Source: Charina bottae
Taxonomy: Eukaryota > Chordata > Lepidosauria > Squamata > Charinaidae
DNA: 64,000 bases
Reading direction: 5' to 3'
Assembly (NCBI GenBank): GCA_023362775.1
Contig: JALMGJ010000001.1
Location: 95,309,501-95,373,500, forward strand
Shown here: positions 24,391 to 35,133 of the stretch, piece after piece
How positions within the stretch are numbered: the first letter of the stretch is position 1
Layout of the letters: each line of letters opens with the position of its first letter
The notes under the pieces: model-generated
Databases searched by the model: none
Seen by the model: the letters and a program-made list of their open reading frames with translations, nothing else
Told to the model about the DNA's origin: nothing
Made by a program: the position numbers and the translations under genes

Positions 24391-25875
24391 AATTTTGGAA
24401 CATGGAATATACGGACACTGCAAGACAATATGGATAGTGAACGACCTGAACGTAGGACTGCCATTATTGCAAGGGAGCTGAGACGTTTTAATATTGATAT
24501 AGCAGCACTCCAAGAAACTTGAAGAGCAGGAGAAGGACAGTTGAAGGAAGAAAAAGGAGGTTATACCTTCTTTTGGAAAGGACTGCCTGAACAAGAACGA
24601 CGAATACATGGGGTAGGCTTTGCTATCAAAAACGACCTTGTGAAGCTCTTGTCAGAAGTTCCCACTGGGATTAACGAACGACTCTCAACTCTGCGAATAA
24701 AACTCGCCAAAAACCAACAGGCAACTATCCTAAGTGCTTACGCACCAACACTAGATGCAGATGAGGATATCAAGGAAAAATTTTATACCCAGCTGGACAC
24801 CATCTTATCAGAGATACCAAAGGAGGATAAAATTATCCTCCTGGGCGATTTCAATGCAAGAGTTGGGCGTGATTTTGATTTGTGGCCAGGGATCATTGGG
24901 AAAGAAGGAGTTGACAACAGCAACACAAATGGAATCTTACTTCTGACTAAATGTGCAGAGCATAACCTTGTCATTACTAACACACTCTTTCGCCAGAAAA
25001 ATAAATTTAAAACATCATGGAAGCACCCACGGTCAAAGCACTGGCATCTTTTAGATTATGTAATTGTCCGTGCTAGAGATCGCCGTGATGTACTTCTCAC
25101 CAGAGCCATGACGAGCGCCGATGACTGCTGGACAGACCATCGATTAATTCAATCCACGATGGCCATAAAGATTGTCCCTCATCGTAGGCTCCAAGGAAGA
25201 AAACCAAGGCGTAAAATGAATACACTGGCCCTTCAAGATCCTATTAAACGAGCTTGCTTTCAATCAACTCTCAAGGAACATCTGCCTATGGAACTTCCTG
25301 AAAATGTTGAGGAACACTGGATTAAATTGAAGACTTCTATTATTTCAGCCTGTGAACAAACTATCGGATACCAGACTAAGAGACATCAGGACTGGTTTGA
25401 CAAGAACGATAGTGAGATTGAACATATTATTGACAAGAATAGGAAAGCCTTCCAGATATGGCAAAAAGATATTAACTGTGCCGTTAAGAAAAAAATCTAC
25501 GCCAGTGCAAAGGCAGAAGTCCAAAGAAGAACTAGAGAACTTAAGAACATATGGTGGATAAAAAAAGCCCAAGAAACCCAACATTTTGCAGATGCTCATG
25601 ATGCACGGGGCTTTTTTAATGCCATAAAGGCCATCTATGGACCAACAAACCATGGTACAAATCCCTTACGCTCAGTAGATGGTGCTAAACTTCTAAAGGA
25701 CAAAGAGTCTATTGCACTGCGCTGGAAAGAGCATTACTACAATCTCCTTAATCGTCACTCTACTGTGGCTGATGAAGTCTTCTTGCAAATCCCGCAAAAA
25801 CAAATAAGAAATGAGCTTGCAGTACCCCCTAGTTTGGAGGAAGTCAGTAAAGCCACTAAACAAATGAAAAAATAA
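24391..25875 (+). pseudogene. Vingi-like endonuclease and RT N-terminal part, two disruptions
   Basis: The frame starting at MNFGTWNIRTLQ runs to a TGA at 24520-24522 and resumes in frame from 24541 to 25875. It ends near an A6 run at 25867-25872: after the run the protein continues in another frame (SGPDGIPAEVFKEGG), showing a one-base slip. The domain order is endonuclease (to about 25150), a linker rich in QWWTRK-like motifs, then RT blocks 0-1. Confidence 0.85.
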
Positions 25876-27574
25876 CAAAGCTAGTGGACCTGATGGGATT
25901 CCTGCTGAAGTCTTTAAAGAAGGCGGGCCTGAACTTACACAACAACTTCATAAGCTCATTGAAAAAATCTGGATGAGGGAGGAGATTCCAGCAGACTTTA
26001 GGGATGCCATAATTATCACTCTCTTTAAAAAGGGTGATAGAACAGACTGTGGAAACTATTGAGGCATCTCCCTTCTAGCCACAGCAGGCAAAATCCTGGC
26101 AAAGATCATTGCAAACCGTCTCCTATCTGTATCAGAAGACATCCTCCCTGAAACGCAAAATGGCTTCCGCCCTTCCAGGGGAACAGTGGATATGATCTTC
26201 ACTGCACGACAGCTTCAAGAAAAATGCAAGGAGCAAAACCGCCCTCTGTACATGGCGTTTATTGATCTGACTAAAGCTTTTGATACTGTAAATCATACTG
26301 CTCTCTGGACCATCCTTCTGAAAATCGGATGCCCTGATAAATTTGTGAACATCTTGGGGTTACTCCATGACGACATGATGGCAACAATCCTAAATAACAG
26401 TGGCTCTCAAAGCGATCCATTTAAAGTGGAATCCGGCGTTAAACAGGGATGTGTTATTGCTCCAACCTTATTCGCTATCTTCATTGCTATGATTATACAC
26501 CTTGTTGAAGAGAAACTTCCTACTGGTGTAGAAATTATATATCGAACAGATGGAAAGCTTTTTAATCTTAGTAGGCTGAAAGCAAAAAATAAGGTAATTG
26601 CAACTTCTGTTATAGAACTTCAATATGCTGATGATAACGTAGTTTGTGCACACTCCGAGGAAGATCTTCAAACTATCCTAAACATCTTTGCAGAAGCATA
26701 TGAAAAGCTCGGCCTCTTGATTAACATTAAAAAAACCAAAGTGCTTTACCAACAAGTTCGAACCAATCCCTCCGCAGCGCCATCAATCCAGCTTAAAGGT
26801 GTGTCACTAGAAAATGTTGACCACTTCTCTTATCTCGGCAGCCATCTATCTACAAAAGCCGAAATCGACGCTGAAATTCAGCATCGCCTGAGCTCTGGGA
26901 GTGTAGCTTTCTCCCAAATGAAGTGTAGAGTGTTTGAGGATTGGGACATTCGCAGGGAGACCAAAATGCTTGTTTACAAAGCCATTCTACTACCAACCCT
27001 TCTGTACGCCTGTGAAAAATGGACCCTCTACAAACGCCACCTCCAACTTCTTGAAAGATTCCATCAACGCTGCCTCCGAAAAATTCTGCAAATTACTTGG
27101 GAAGATAGGCGGACTAATGTTAGTGTATTAGAAGAAGCGAAAACCACCAGCATTGAAACAATGATCATCCAACATCAACTTCGCTGGACCGGTCATGTTG
27201 TTCGAATGCCTGACCATCGTCTTCCAAAGCAGCTACTTTACTCCCAACTTAAGAATGGAAAACGGAATATTGGTGGACAGCAAAAGAGATTCAAAGATAC
27301 TCTCAAAGCTAATTTAAAAAAATGTAATATCAGCATTGAGAACTGGGAAGCCCTAACTCATGAGCGTTTCAATTGGAGGTCATCCTTTATTAATGGCGCT
27401 ATGGACTTTGAAGAAGCACGAATACAGGGCGAAAAGGAGAAAAGAGCTAAAAGGAAGGCACGTCAGGCAAACCCTCATCATGACCGTCTCCCACCCAGAA
27501 ACCTATGCCCTCATTGTGGGAGGTTGTGCGGATCCAGAATTGGCCTTTATAGCCACTTACAGATCCAGCGTTAA
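25876..27574 (+). pseudogene. Vingi-like RT core and C-terminal zinc finger
   Basis: In the shifted frame the RT continues through IPADFRDAIIITLFKKGD, meets a TGA at 26060-26062, and from 26186 is open for 462 codons: MAFIDLTKAFDTVNHTAL, VKQGCVIAPTLFAIF, LQYADDNVVCAHS, LPTLLYACEKWTLYKRH, and QLRWTGHVVRMPDHRLP, ending in the CPHCG finger. The TGA arises in a CpG-type codon position, typical of methylation decay. Only three disabling changes were found across the element. Confidence 0.9.
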
Positions 27575-27637
27575 AATTTTACCTTTGGAAGACAATCTTA
27601 CTCGGCTACGAGTGATCGCCAATGATGATAATTATTA

Positions 27638-28302
27638 GTATGAATATTATTGAGAATTGTTGTTAGGCCATGTGTTAGTAGAATAGGTAGCTATAAAAAT
27701 GTTAATTAGGTAAATATTTAGGAAGATGTAGAATATGGTATAATTGTAGTCTAAACATAGATTATGTTTAAACTAGTGTTATTTCTATGGACATATATGA
27801 ATAGAATATATTTTACTTTATTAGAATTAAAATAAGGCCTTTCCTTGTTATATATATGATTTAAAATTAATTGGACTTTACCAAGGATATAAATACAGAT
27901 GTAAAAATGGAAAGAGTGAATAAAAAATATTAAACTGATGCAGCCAAGGATATTTAAACCGACATTATTTCAAGGAGTGGAAACTACAGATGGACTATTA
28001 GAGAATTGCAAGAAAGGTGAAATCTACATGGAGATCGGAAGATTGGATTATAGAAATTGAAGTGTATATGACAAAGAAAAGTTTCTGTGTATTGTATGAA
28101 AGACTAACATTTAAAGCAAATTATTGTATCTAAAGACTAAAAACAGATTGGAGGCCATCTATTTCTTATATTTCTTTTCTTTATTATTTTTCTTGACTTC
28201 ACTTTTCTTTTACTTTTTTACTTTATATTTCTAACTTTATTTCTTGTTCTAACTTTTAATATGTATTTTAAAATTCAATAAAATTTATAAAATAAAATAA
28301 AA
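27638..28302 (+). mobile_element. L1-like element inserted in Bov-B, right part (3' UTR and A-rich tail)
   Basis: Continuation of the element that starts at 22049. It is non-coding and AT-rich, with a pyrimidine-rich stretch (about 28160-28250) and an end ...aattcaataaaatttata followed by (aaata)n directly before the Bov-B target repeat. This is the usual look of an L1-type 3' end. Confidence 0.6.
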
Positions 28303-29344
28303 AGAAGCAGCAGAAGAGATCAAGAAAAGGTGGCAAGAATATACGGAAGATCTGTACAGGAAGGATAATAATATCGGGGATAGCTTTGACGGTGTGGTCA
28401 GTGAGTTAGAGCCAGACATCCTGAAGAGTGAGGTTGAATGGGCCTTAAGAAGCATTGCTAATAACAAGGCAGCAGGAGACGACGGTATCCCAGCTGAACT
28501 GTTTAAAATCTTGCAAGATGATGCTGTCAAGGTGATGCATGCCATATGCCAGCAAATTTGGAAAACACAAGAATGGCCATCAGATTGGAAAAAATCAACT
28601 TATATCCCCATACCAAAAAAGGGAAGCACTAAAGAATGTTCAAACTATCACACAGTGGCACTTATTTCACATGCCAGTAAGGTAATGCTCAAGATCTTGC
28701 AAGGTAGACTCCAGCAATTCACGGAGCGAGAATTGCCAAATGTACAAGCTGGGTTTAGAAAAGGTAGAGGAACTAGAGACCAAATTGCCAATATCCGCTG
28801 GATAATGGAGAAAGCCAGGGAATTTCAGAAAAACATCTATTTCTGTTTTATTGACTATTCTAAAGCCTTTGACTGTGTGGATCATAACAAATTGTGGCAA
28901 GTTCTTGGTGGTATGGGGATACCAAGTCATCTTGTCTGCCTCCTGAGGAATCTGTATAATGACCAAGTAGCAACGGTAATAACAAAGCACGGAACAACGG
29001 ACTGGTTTAAGATTGGGAAAGGAGTATGGCAGGGCTGTATACTCTCACCCTACCTATTCAACCTGTAGGCAGAACACATCATGCGACGTGCTGGGCTTGA
29101 GGAATCCAAGGCTGGAGTTAAAATGGCTGGAAGAAACATTAACAGTCTCAGATATGCAGATGATACTACTTTGATGGCTGAAAGCGAGGAGGAGCTGAGG
29201 ACCCTTATGACGAAGGTGAAAGAAGAAAGTGCAAAAGCTGGGTTGCAGTTAAATCTCAAAAAAAAACAAAAACAAGATTATGGCAACCAGCTTGATTGAT
29301 AACTGGCAAATAGAGGGAGAAAACGTGGAGGCAGTGACAGACTT
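28303..29344 (+). mobile_element. Bov-B copy 1, right part (RT)
   Basis: The frame from 28394 encodes the Bov-B RT: NNKAAGDDGIPAELF, STYIPIPKKGSTKECSNY, VQAGFRKGRGTRDQIAN, IDYSKAFDCVDHNKLW, WQGCILSPYLFN and, after a TAG at 29066, LRYADDTTLMAESEEEL. It is nearly identical to 34106-35133. It ends at gactttgtatttcta, where PLE sequence begins, exactly as in copy 2. Confidence 0.93.
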
Positions 29345-30370
29345 TGTATTTCTAGTAATCCTGGTGTTAATCTTTGCATATCTGGGTGTTGATTGCTGGC
29401 AAGGTGGTGTTCTGGTCTTTTAGCTTTTAGCTTTTCTATTGTCTCTTTTGAATGGTATGTAAATGTTGTTTACATCTTTGTGTCTGTTGATGGCTGCTTT
29501 GTCTAAGTGCCAAGCTTCCAGGAATTCTCTAGAGTGTTTGGATTTGGCTTGGTTTAAGATGCTCACAGTTTCCCAGTTGAAAGTATTGTTGAGTCTGTCC
29601 ATGTGTTGTGAGATTAAGGAGATTTCATCGTGTCTTCTGACTGCTAGTTGGTGTTCGTGGATGCGTTCTGCTAGTCTTCTGCCTGTCTCTCCTACATAGT
29701 GGCTCTTACAGTCCTTATACTGTATGTTATAGATGACTCCTGTTTTTTCTTCTTGGGCTACTGGGTCTTTTGGTTTGGTTAAGATGTTCTGAAGGGCTTT
29801 GGTTGGTTTGTGGGCTATGGTGATGCTGTGTGATTGTAAAAGTCTGTTGGTAGTTTCCGAGATGTTTCTGATGTATGGCAGTGTTATCGTTTTCATAGCT
29901 TGTGTTGGTTGTGCTGTAGTGTGTAGGGAATTCCTGGAAGCTTGGCACTCAGAAAAAGCAGCCATCAACAGGCACATAGAGGTAAACAACATTTACATAC
30001 CATTCAAAAGAGACAATAGAACAGCTAAAAGATCAGAACACCTCCTTGCAGCAATCAACACCCAGATATGCAAAGATTAACACCAGGATTAACACCAGAC
30101 AAACAAACAAACAGTACACAATACCCTACTCAAGGAACTATTAACACAGTCAATCAACCAAGCAGCAAACAACAGCCCAATCAAGGGACTACCAAGGAGA
30201 GAACAACACCCCCACCAACACAAGCCACTGTATATAAACAGAGAGCAAGTCCCACTCCATTTTCGCACTGAAGATGTTGCCTAGCCTGGCAATGAAACAT
30301 CTGCAAGAAAACAACAAGGCTCAGAGAGCATCAAGGACTCCACAGTTCAGCCCTGAGCTACAAATATTCT
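29345..30370 (-). mobile_element. Penelope-like element, GIY-YIG part with inverted arms and 3' region
   Basis: The minus strand (29992-29420) encodes a 190-codon frame with PLE landmarks: KPTKALQNILTKPKDPV, the GIY-YIG motif GVIYNIQYKDCKSHYVG followed by ETGRRLAERIHEHQLA. To its right the last coding part recurs in opposite orientation (REFLEAWHSEKAAINRH, plus strand about 29930-30080), so the two ends form inverted arms. After the right arm the plus strand continues into the PLE 3' non-coding region with a hammerhead-like block at 30261-30312. The RT domain of the PLE is absent. Confidence 0.85.
30261..30312 (+). ncRNA. Hammerhead-ribozyme-like motif in PLE (type 1)
   Basis: CTGAAGA at 30268-30274, a hairpin with ttgcc (30277-30281) and ggcaa (30288-30292), GAAA at 30294-30297, then catc as a possible cleavage context. 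Sequences outside can pair as stem I (gca with tgc, ttttc with gaaaa, two bulged A). The ACAT/ACGT-like centre after GAAA is short and near-palindromic, as expected for the minimal hammerheads described in PLEs, which may act as dimers. Two unpaired bases (tg) before stem II are a departure. Confidence 0.55.
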
Positions 30371-32105
30371 CTTTGATTGATAAATCATACTGTCCCCACA
30401 GCATACCTTTAACATGTATCCAGAATGGGACTATGCTATGCTGTTGTCCGTATAGCTCTACCATACTATCCTGTACAGTTACCTCTTGGTGATTCCACCA
30501 GCTGAAATTCCAGTTCCACCCACCTGCTTTCCCTAGGAAAAGCTTCCATCAATTGTCATACAGAATGTGTATTGCGGCAATGCTTGTACTATAGTTCCAG
30601 GCATTCCATCAACAATTATTTTCAACTTTTTTTGCTAAAGGATTAGCAATATACCAACGTGCTGACCATTAGATGGCAGCAAAAGGTTGGAGTTTTCTGC
30701 CTTTTTTGTCTGACATCTTGTGGCCATCAGATTTGTGCAGTCCAGCTGCAGCTCTTTGATAAGTGTTTTTTAGGTATTTATTTCATTTTAATCCCGACAC
30801 AATCTACCTGATTTTTGGCAATTTACAAGTACAAACACAGCCACAGACACACACACACACACACACACACAAGCAAAAATACAAACACCCAATTAACGTT
30901 ATTGAAGAGCCAAAGTCCAACAAAAGGTTTGGTGTCTGTGATTGTGTCTCTTGTTCCAAAATAGCTACCACTTTGTTGGTCAATAGATTGATACTCCTTT
31001 TAAAATGCAGCAAATAAAGCACTGCAGAGGCTGGAGATCTAGTCTCCTTTGCACCCAAAACAACAATGCGTAATAGTCACAAAGCCCACCAATCAGACAG
31101 AAGGGGGCAGTTCCACAGCAAATCTGCTGAGCCAATTGGAGGTATGCAGATCCCTGATCCAGTGGATCATTCCTAGGCTCCTCCTCCACATGCTCCAGAT
31201 TGTCTCCATGGGAGATCTTGTGCCAGGTTAAGAGGGCAAACATCACTTCAGCACCAGAATATCTAAAGCTGACCAGGCTGCCTCAGCAGCAGACTGGTAG
31301 TCAGAAGGAATTGCAAAAGTCAGGTTGCTTTAAGTAGTGCTGTGCTTGACTGTGCGTAAAGCCCAAAGCATGACCAATTCTTCCAAATTATTTTCAAAGT
31401 GTGCATAGTCCTAATATCAGTAGTAGCGGTTTTAGGAGACATCAGGGACTAATAGCATAATCTTCCCAGTAAAGAGTAATAAAACAGCTGATTTTTGCAC
31501 ACACAGTGTGACATGCTGTTGTTTTATTTTGCAGGACAGCTGAAATCCAGATGAATTCAGGATCTGAAGAGAAAACAAACAATTAATAGCATGATGTTTT
31601 CACAGCAGTACAACAGAAGTATTAGCTAAAACCACCTTGACTTATTTCATAATTAGTTCAGTCAGAATTCAAAGTGTGCATCTAATATAACATGGTACTC
31701 CAAAAGACTTCCCAGGTTCAAAAATCCTGGTCTTTCCATTAAAATTCAACAGTTTTCTGTGTGAGTTGCAAACACTAAGAAAACATATGTAATTGGCATT
31801 GTATAAAAATACTTTTGTTTCCATATTTGAATGATAACCTCAGTAACGTTACATCAATAAAATAGGCCCATATTATCCAAAATTTCAAACAGGAGCCTGA
31901 TGCCCTTTCCTAGGCTAATAGCAGATTTGAAAAAAAACGCCCCAATAAAGTCATTTGTTAGAATTACTTCTCACATTGAGAGGAATGAGGTATCAGAACA
32001 GTGAATAGATGTGGGCTGTTCCTTAGCTGCAAAAGAGGCAAGCTTTCAGTCCTTTGTATAGAAAGTGTGAGAAGAAACAGACAACAATTCTACTGTCCTA
32101 AATCA
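30371..32105. other. Intergenic sequence with no recognised element
   Basis: Contains an (ac)n run at 30846-30872 and a slightly GC-richer stretch at 31020-31260; no exon, TIR or family resemblance was seen. Confidence 0.5.
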
Positions 32106-32410
32106 TCTATATTTGGGGTAGTGGTTAAGGCAGCTGGCTAGAAAGTGGGAGACCGTGAGTTCTAATCCCACCTTAGGCACAAAGCCAGCTGGGTGACCTT
32201 GGGCCAGTCACTCTCTCTCAGCCCTAGGAAGAAGGCAATGGCAAACCACTTCTGAAACCTTACCAAGAAAACTTCAGGGACTAGTCTGGGCAGTTGGCAG
32301 AATACTGAATATGGAACTGGCATGTACTATAGCAGTGTTTCTCAACCTCAGCAACTTTAAGATGTGTGGACTTCAACTCCCAGAATTCGCCAGCCAGCAT
32401 TGCCGAGGTG
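32106..32410 (+). repeat. SINE family B followed by a palindromic hAT MITE fragment
   Basis: 32106-32300 is a family B SINE (ggggtagtggttaaggc, gttctaatccca as B box, ctctcagccctaggaag). 32328-32410 is one arm of the 127-bp palindromic element described at 52223 (tgtttctcaacct ... cttcaactcccag). Its second arm is missing. Confidence 0.8.
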
Positions 32411-32589
32411 CTATAGTAACAACCAGCTGCCATTACATTTTTACAAAGGCAAGATAGATTGTTGAAATTAGTCAGCAACTTCTTTTTTAAGTTTTGGACT
32501 TCATTTTCCTTCCAAATATAAAGGAGGATTGAGAGTAAACAATTATATTCCTGTTACTATTTTTATATTACATTTGAAGATATTAGCAT

Positions 32590-32776
32590 TTTCCTACACG
32601 TCGAATCGGCTGATTTGAACCTTCAGCTTTCTGTTTCTATTTTCCCATGGGAACTAGGGAGCATTATAATCTACTGCGTGAGACATGGAAGATTTTAAAT
32701 AGATTTTTTCTGACTTCCACCAAGATGTTAAACAGCTTTCTTCTGACTTCTACCAAGCTTTTATGCAAGATATTCA
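32590..32776 (+). mobile_element. L1 ORF1-like (HAL1-like) element, segment 1 (leader and start of ORF1)
   Basis: This is the 5' part of an element also present on the minus strand at 58.3-59.5 kb. The start codon context gagacATGGAAGATTTT is shared, but here the frame has an early TAG after five codons. The element resumes at 36632 and 37304 after three nested insertions and ends in poly(A) near 38280. In neither copy is an ORF2 found, so I infer a non-autonomous element that keeps only an ORF1-like frame. Confidence 0.6.
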
Positions 32777-33515
32777 TGATGGGGTATATGCTGGCTTAAA
32801 GGGGAAAAACCGAGGCTTGAGAATAAACAGACAAGAATGCAGCTTCTTAGGGCCAACAGTGTTTACTGTTTAGCATAGGGCAATAATGCAGATACAATCA
32901 CATTATCGCAAATATGAAAAAGATGAATATACAGGATACATCATTGTAAAAGGAAAACAAAAACTAGAACTTATAAGCAGAGTTCCGTGTATTGATCCCA
33001 GGGCCAGAGTTCCTGCCATGGCCTATACCCAAAGCCAGGCATAGCTCACTCTGCCCAGTCCACGGGAAGTGAACACGTGAAGAACTACATAGCTAAGAGA
33101 CACTAGAAAACAAGAAGACATAGAACACCATTTTGCATGGTTGTATATTCAGTTCTTCTAGCATTCTGATTGGCTGGAAGTTAGCTGTTACACACACTAG
33201 GCCTCAAAGCACACAGCATGAGTTCCCCCTCCTCCTTGCTCAGGGGGGCCTTGGCAAGTCTTCCCACGGAAGGACATCAGGAGGATATCTTCTCATGGGA
33301 AGATTTCCATTGCTAGCCATAATATGGTACCTTCTCGCTCCTTATCTCATGAGGACGTAAACAACGCCAAGGCTTCTCTGTTGTCCAGCCACCTGGCATT
33401 CACGTCATCATGAGAATGCTTTGCTTTGCTTTGTAAAAGATGCAATTTGCCAAAACACTTTTGCATTGAAAAGAAATCCAATTTACCAATATCATATAGT
33501 ATAAGAAATCTGACA
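32777..33515. repeat. Solo LTR (739 bp) with 5-bp target duplication
   Basis: The segment starts TGATGGGG and ends TCTGACA, and is flanked on both sides by attca, which is the uninterrupted host sequence in the related copy at 59 kb. TG...CA ends and a 5-bp target repeat fit an LTR left after recombination. There is no internal coding region. Orientation and whether it belongs to a gypsy element or an endogenous retrovirus cannot be decided by eye. Confidence 0.7.
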
Positions 33516-33675
33516 ATTCAGGACATCTATACAGTCGGTAAAAACAAGACCTGGAACTGACTGTAGTTCAGATCACGAACTTCTTATTGCAAAATTTAGA
33601 ATCAGACTAGAGAGAATAGGGAAGACCCACAGATCAGTTAGATATGAGCTCACTAATATTCCTAAGGAATATGCA

Positions 33676-35073
33676 GTGGAGGTGAAGAATAGATTTAAGG
33701 GACTAGATTTAGTAGATAGGGTCCCAGAAGAACTATGGACAGAAGTTTGCAACATTGTTCAGGAGGTGGCAACAAAAAACATCCCAAAGAAAAAGAAAAC
33801 CAAGAAGGCAAGATGGCTGTCTGCTGAGACACTGGAAGTAGCCCAAGAAAGAAGGAAAGCAAAAGGCAACAGTGATAGGGGGAGATATGCCCAATTAAAT
33901 GCAAAATTCCAGAGGTTAGCCAGAAGAGATAAGGAATTATTTTTAAACAAGCAATGTACGGAAGTGGAAGAAGACAATAGAATAGGATGGACAAGAGACC
34001 TCTTCCAGAAAATTAGAAACATCGGAGGTAAATTCCAGGCAAAAATGGGTATGATCAAAAACGAAGATGATAAGGACCTAACAGAAGCAGAAGAGATCAA
34101 GAAAAGGTGGCAAGAATATACAGAAGATCTGTATAGGAAGGATAATAATATCGGAGATAGCTTTGACGGTGTGGTCAGTGAGTTAGAGCCAGACATCCTG
34201 AAGAGTGAGGTTGAATGGGCCTTAAGAAGCATTGCTAATAACAAGGCAGCAGGAGACGACGGTATCCCAGCTGAACTGTTTAAAATCTTGCAAGATGATG
34301 CTGTCAAGGTGATGCATGCCATATGCCAGCAAATTTGGAAAACACAAGAATGGCCATCAGATTGGAAAAAATCAACTTATATCCCCATACCAAAAAAGGG
34401 AAGCACTAAAGAATGTTCAAACTATCACACAGTGGCACTTATTTCACATGCCAGTAAGGTAATGCTCAAGATCTTGCAAGGTAGACTCCAGCAATTCACG
34501 GAGCGAGAATTGCCAGATGTACAAGCTGGGTTTAGAAAAGGCAGAGGAACTAGAGACCAAATTGCCAATATCCGCTGGATAATGGAGAAAGCCAGGGAGT
34601 TTCAGAAAAACATCTATTTCTGTTTTATTGACTATTCTAAAGCCTTTGACTGTGTGGATCATAACAAATTGTGGCAAGTTCTTGGTGGTATGGGGATACC
34701 AAGTCAACTTGTCTGCCTCCTGAGGAATCTGTATAATGACCAAGTAGCAACGGTAAGAACAGACCACGGAACAACGGACTGGTTTAAGATTGGGAAAGGA
34801 GTACGGCAGGGTTGTATACTCTCACCCTACCTATTCAACCTGTATGCAGAACACATCATGCAACGTGCTGGGCTTGAGGAATCCAAGGCTGGAGTTAAAA
34901 TCGCTGGAAGAAACATTAACAATCTCAGATATGCAGATGATACCACTTTGATGGCTGAAAGCGAGGAGGAGCTGAGGACCCTTATGACGAAGGTGAAAGA
35001 AGAAAGTGCAAAAGCTGGGTTGCAGTTAAATCTCAAAAAAAAAAAAAAAACAAGATTATGGCAACCAGCTTGA
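33676..35073 (+). CDS. Bov-B reverse transcriptase region, open for 465 codons
   Basis: An RTE-clade RT with NNKAAGDDGIPAELF, VQAGFRKGRGTRDQ, FIDYSKAFDCVDHNKLW, KGVRQGCILSPYLFNLY and the catalytic LRYADDTTLMAES near 34927. The upstream part (KKKKTKKARWLSAETLEV) is the linker between endonuclease and RT. The endonuclease itself is missing by truncation. The frame is lost at an A-run near 35034-35050. Bov-B is known for horizontal transfer between squamates and ruminants. Confidence 0.92.
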   Translation: MEVKNRFKGLDLVDRVPEELWTEVCNIVQEVATKNIPKKKKTKKARWLSAETLEVAQERRKAKGNSDRGRYAQLNAKFQRLARRDKELFLNKQCTEVEEDNRIGWTRDLFQKIRNIGGKFQAKMGMIKNEDDKDLTEAEEIKKRWQEYTEDLYRKDNNIGDSFDGVVSELEPDILKSEVEWALRSIANNKAAGDDGIPAELFKILQDDAVKVMHAICQQIWKTQEWPSDWKKSTYIPIPKKGSTKECSNYHTVALISHASKVMLKILQGRLQQFTERELPDVQAGFRKGRGTRDQIANIRWIMEKAREFQKNIYFCFIDYSKAFDCVDHNKLWQVLGGMGIPSQLVCLLRNLYNDQVATVRTDHGTTDWFKIGKGVRQGCILSPYLFNLYAEHIMQRAGLEESKAGVKIAGRNINNLRYADDTTLMAESEEELRTLMTKVKEESAKAGLQLNLKKKKKTRLWQPA

Positions 35074-35133
35074 TTGATAACTGGCAAATAGAGGGAGAAA
35101 ACGTGGAGGCAGTGACAGACTTTGTATTTCTAG

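Larger units (their letters stand above)
23705..27627 (+). mobile_element. Endonuclease/RT non-LTR retrotransposon (Vingi/Ingi-like), full length
   Basis: A 3.9-kb element flanked by the perfect 10-bp repeat ataattatta (23695-23704 and 27628-27637). About 680 bases of 5' leader precede an apurinic-type endonuclease (MNFGTWNIRTLQDN, ILLGDFNARVGRDFDL, HWHLLDYVIVRAR, DDCWTDHR) and an RT with YADD at about 26624. The C-terminus has a zinc-finger-like CPHCGRLCGSRIGLYSH. The tail is short and ends aatgatgat. Clade is uncertain: the architecture fits Ingi/Vingi-group or related I-group elements reported from lizards. Confidence 0.85.

Noticed and set aside
29420..29992. GIY-YIG nuclease as a host gene
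   Set aside because: It is the C-terminal part of a Penelope-like element; an almost identical copy exists at 35198-35770 inside Bov-B.
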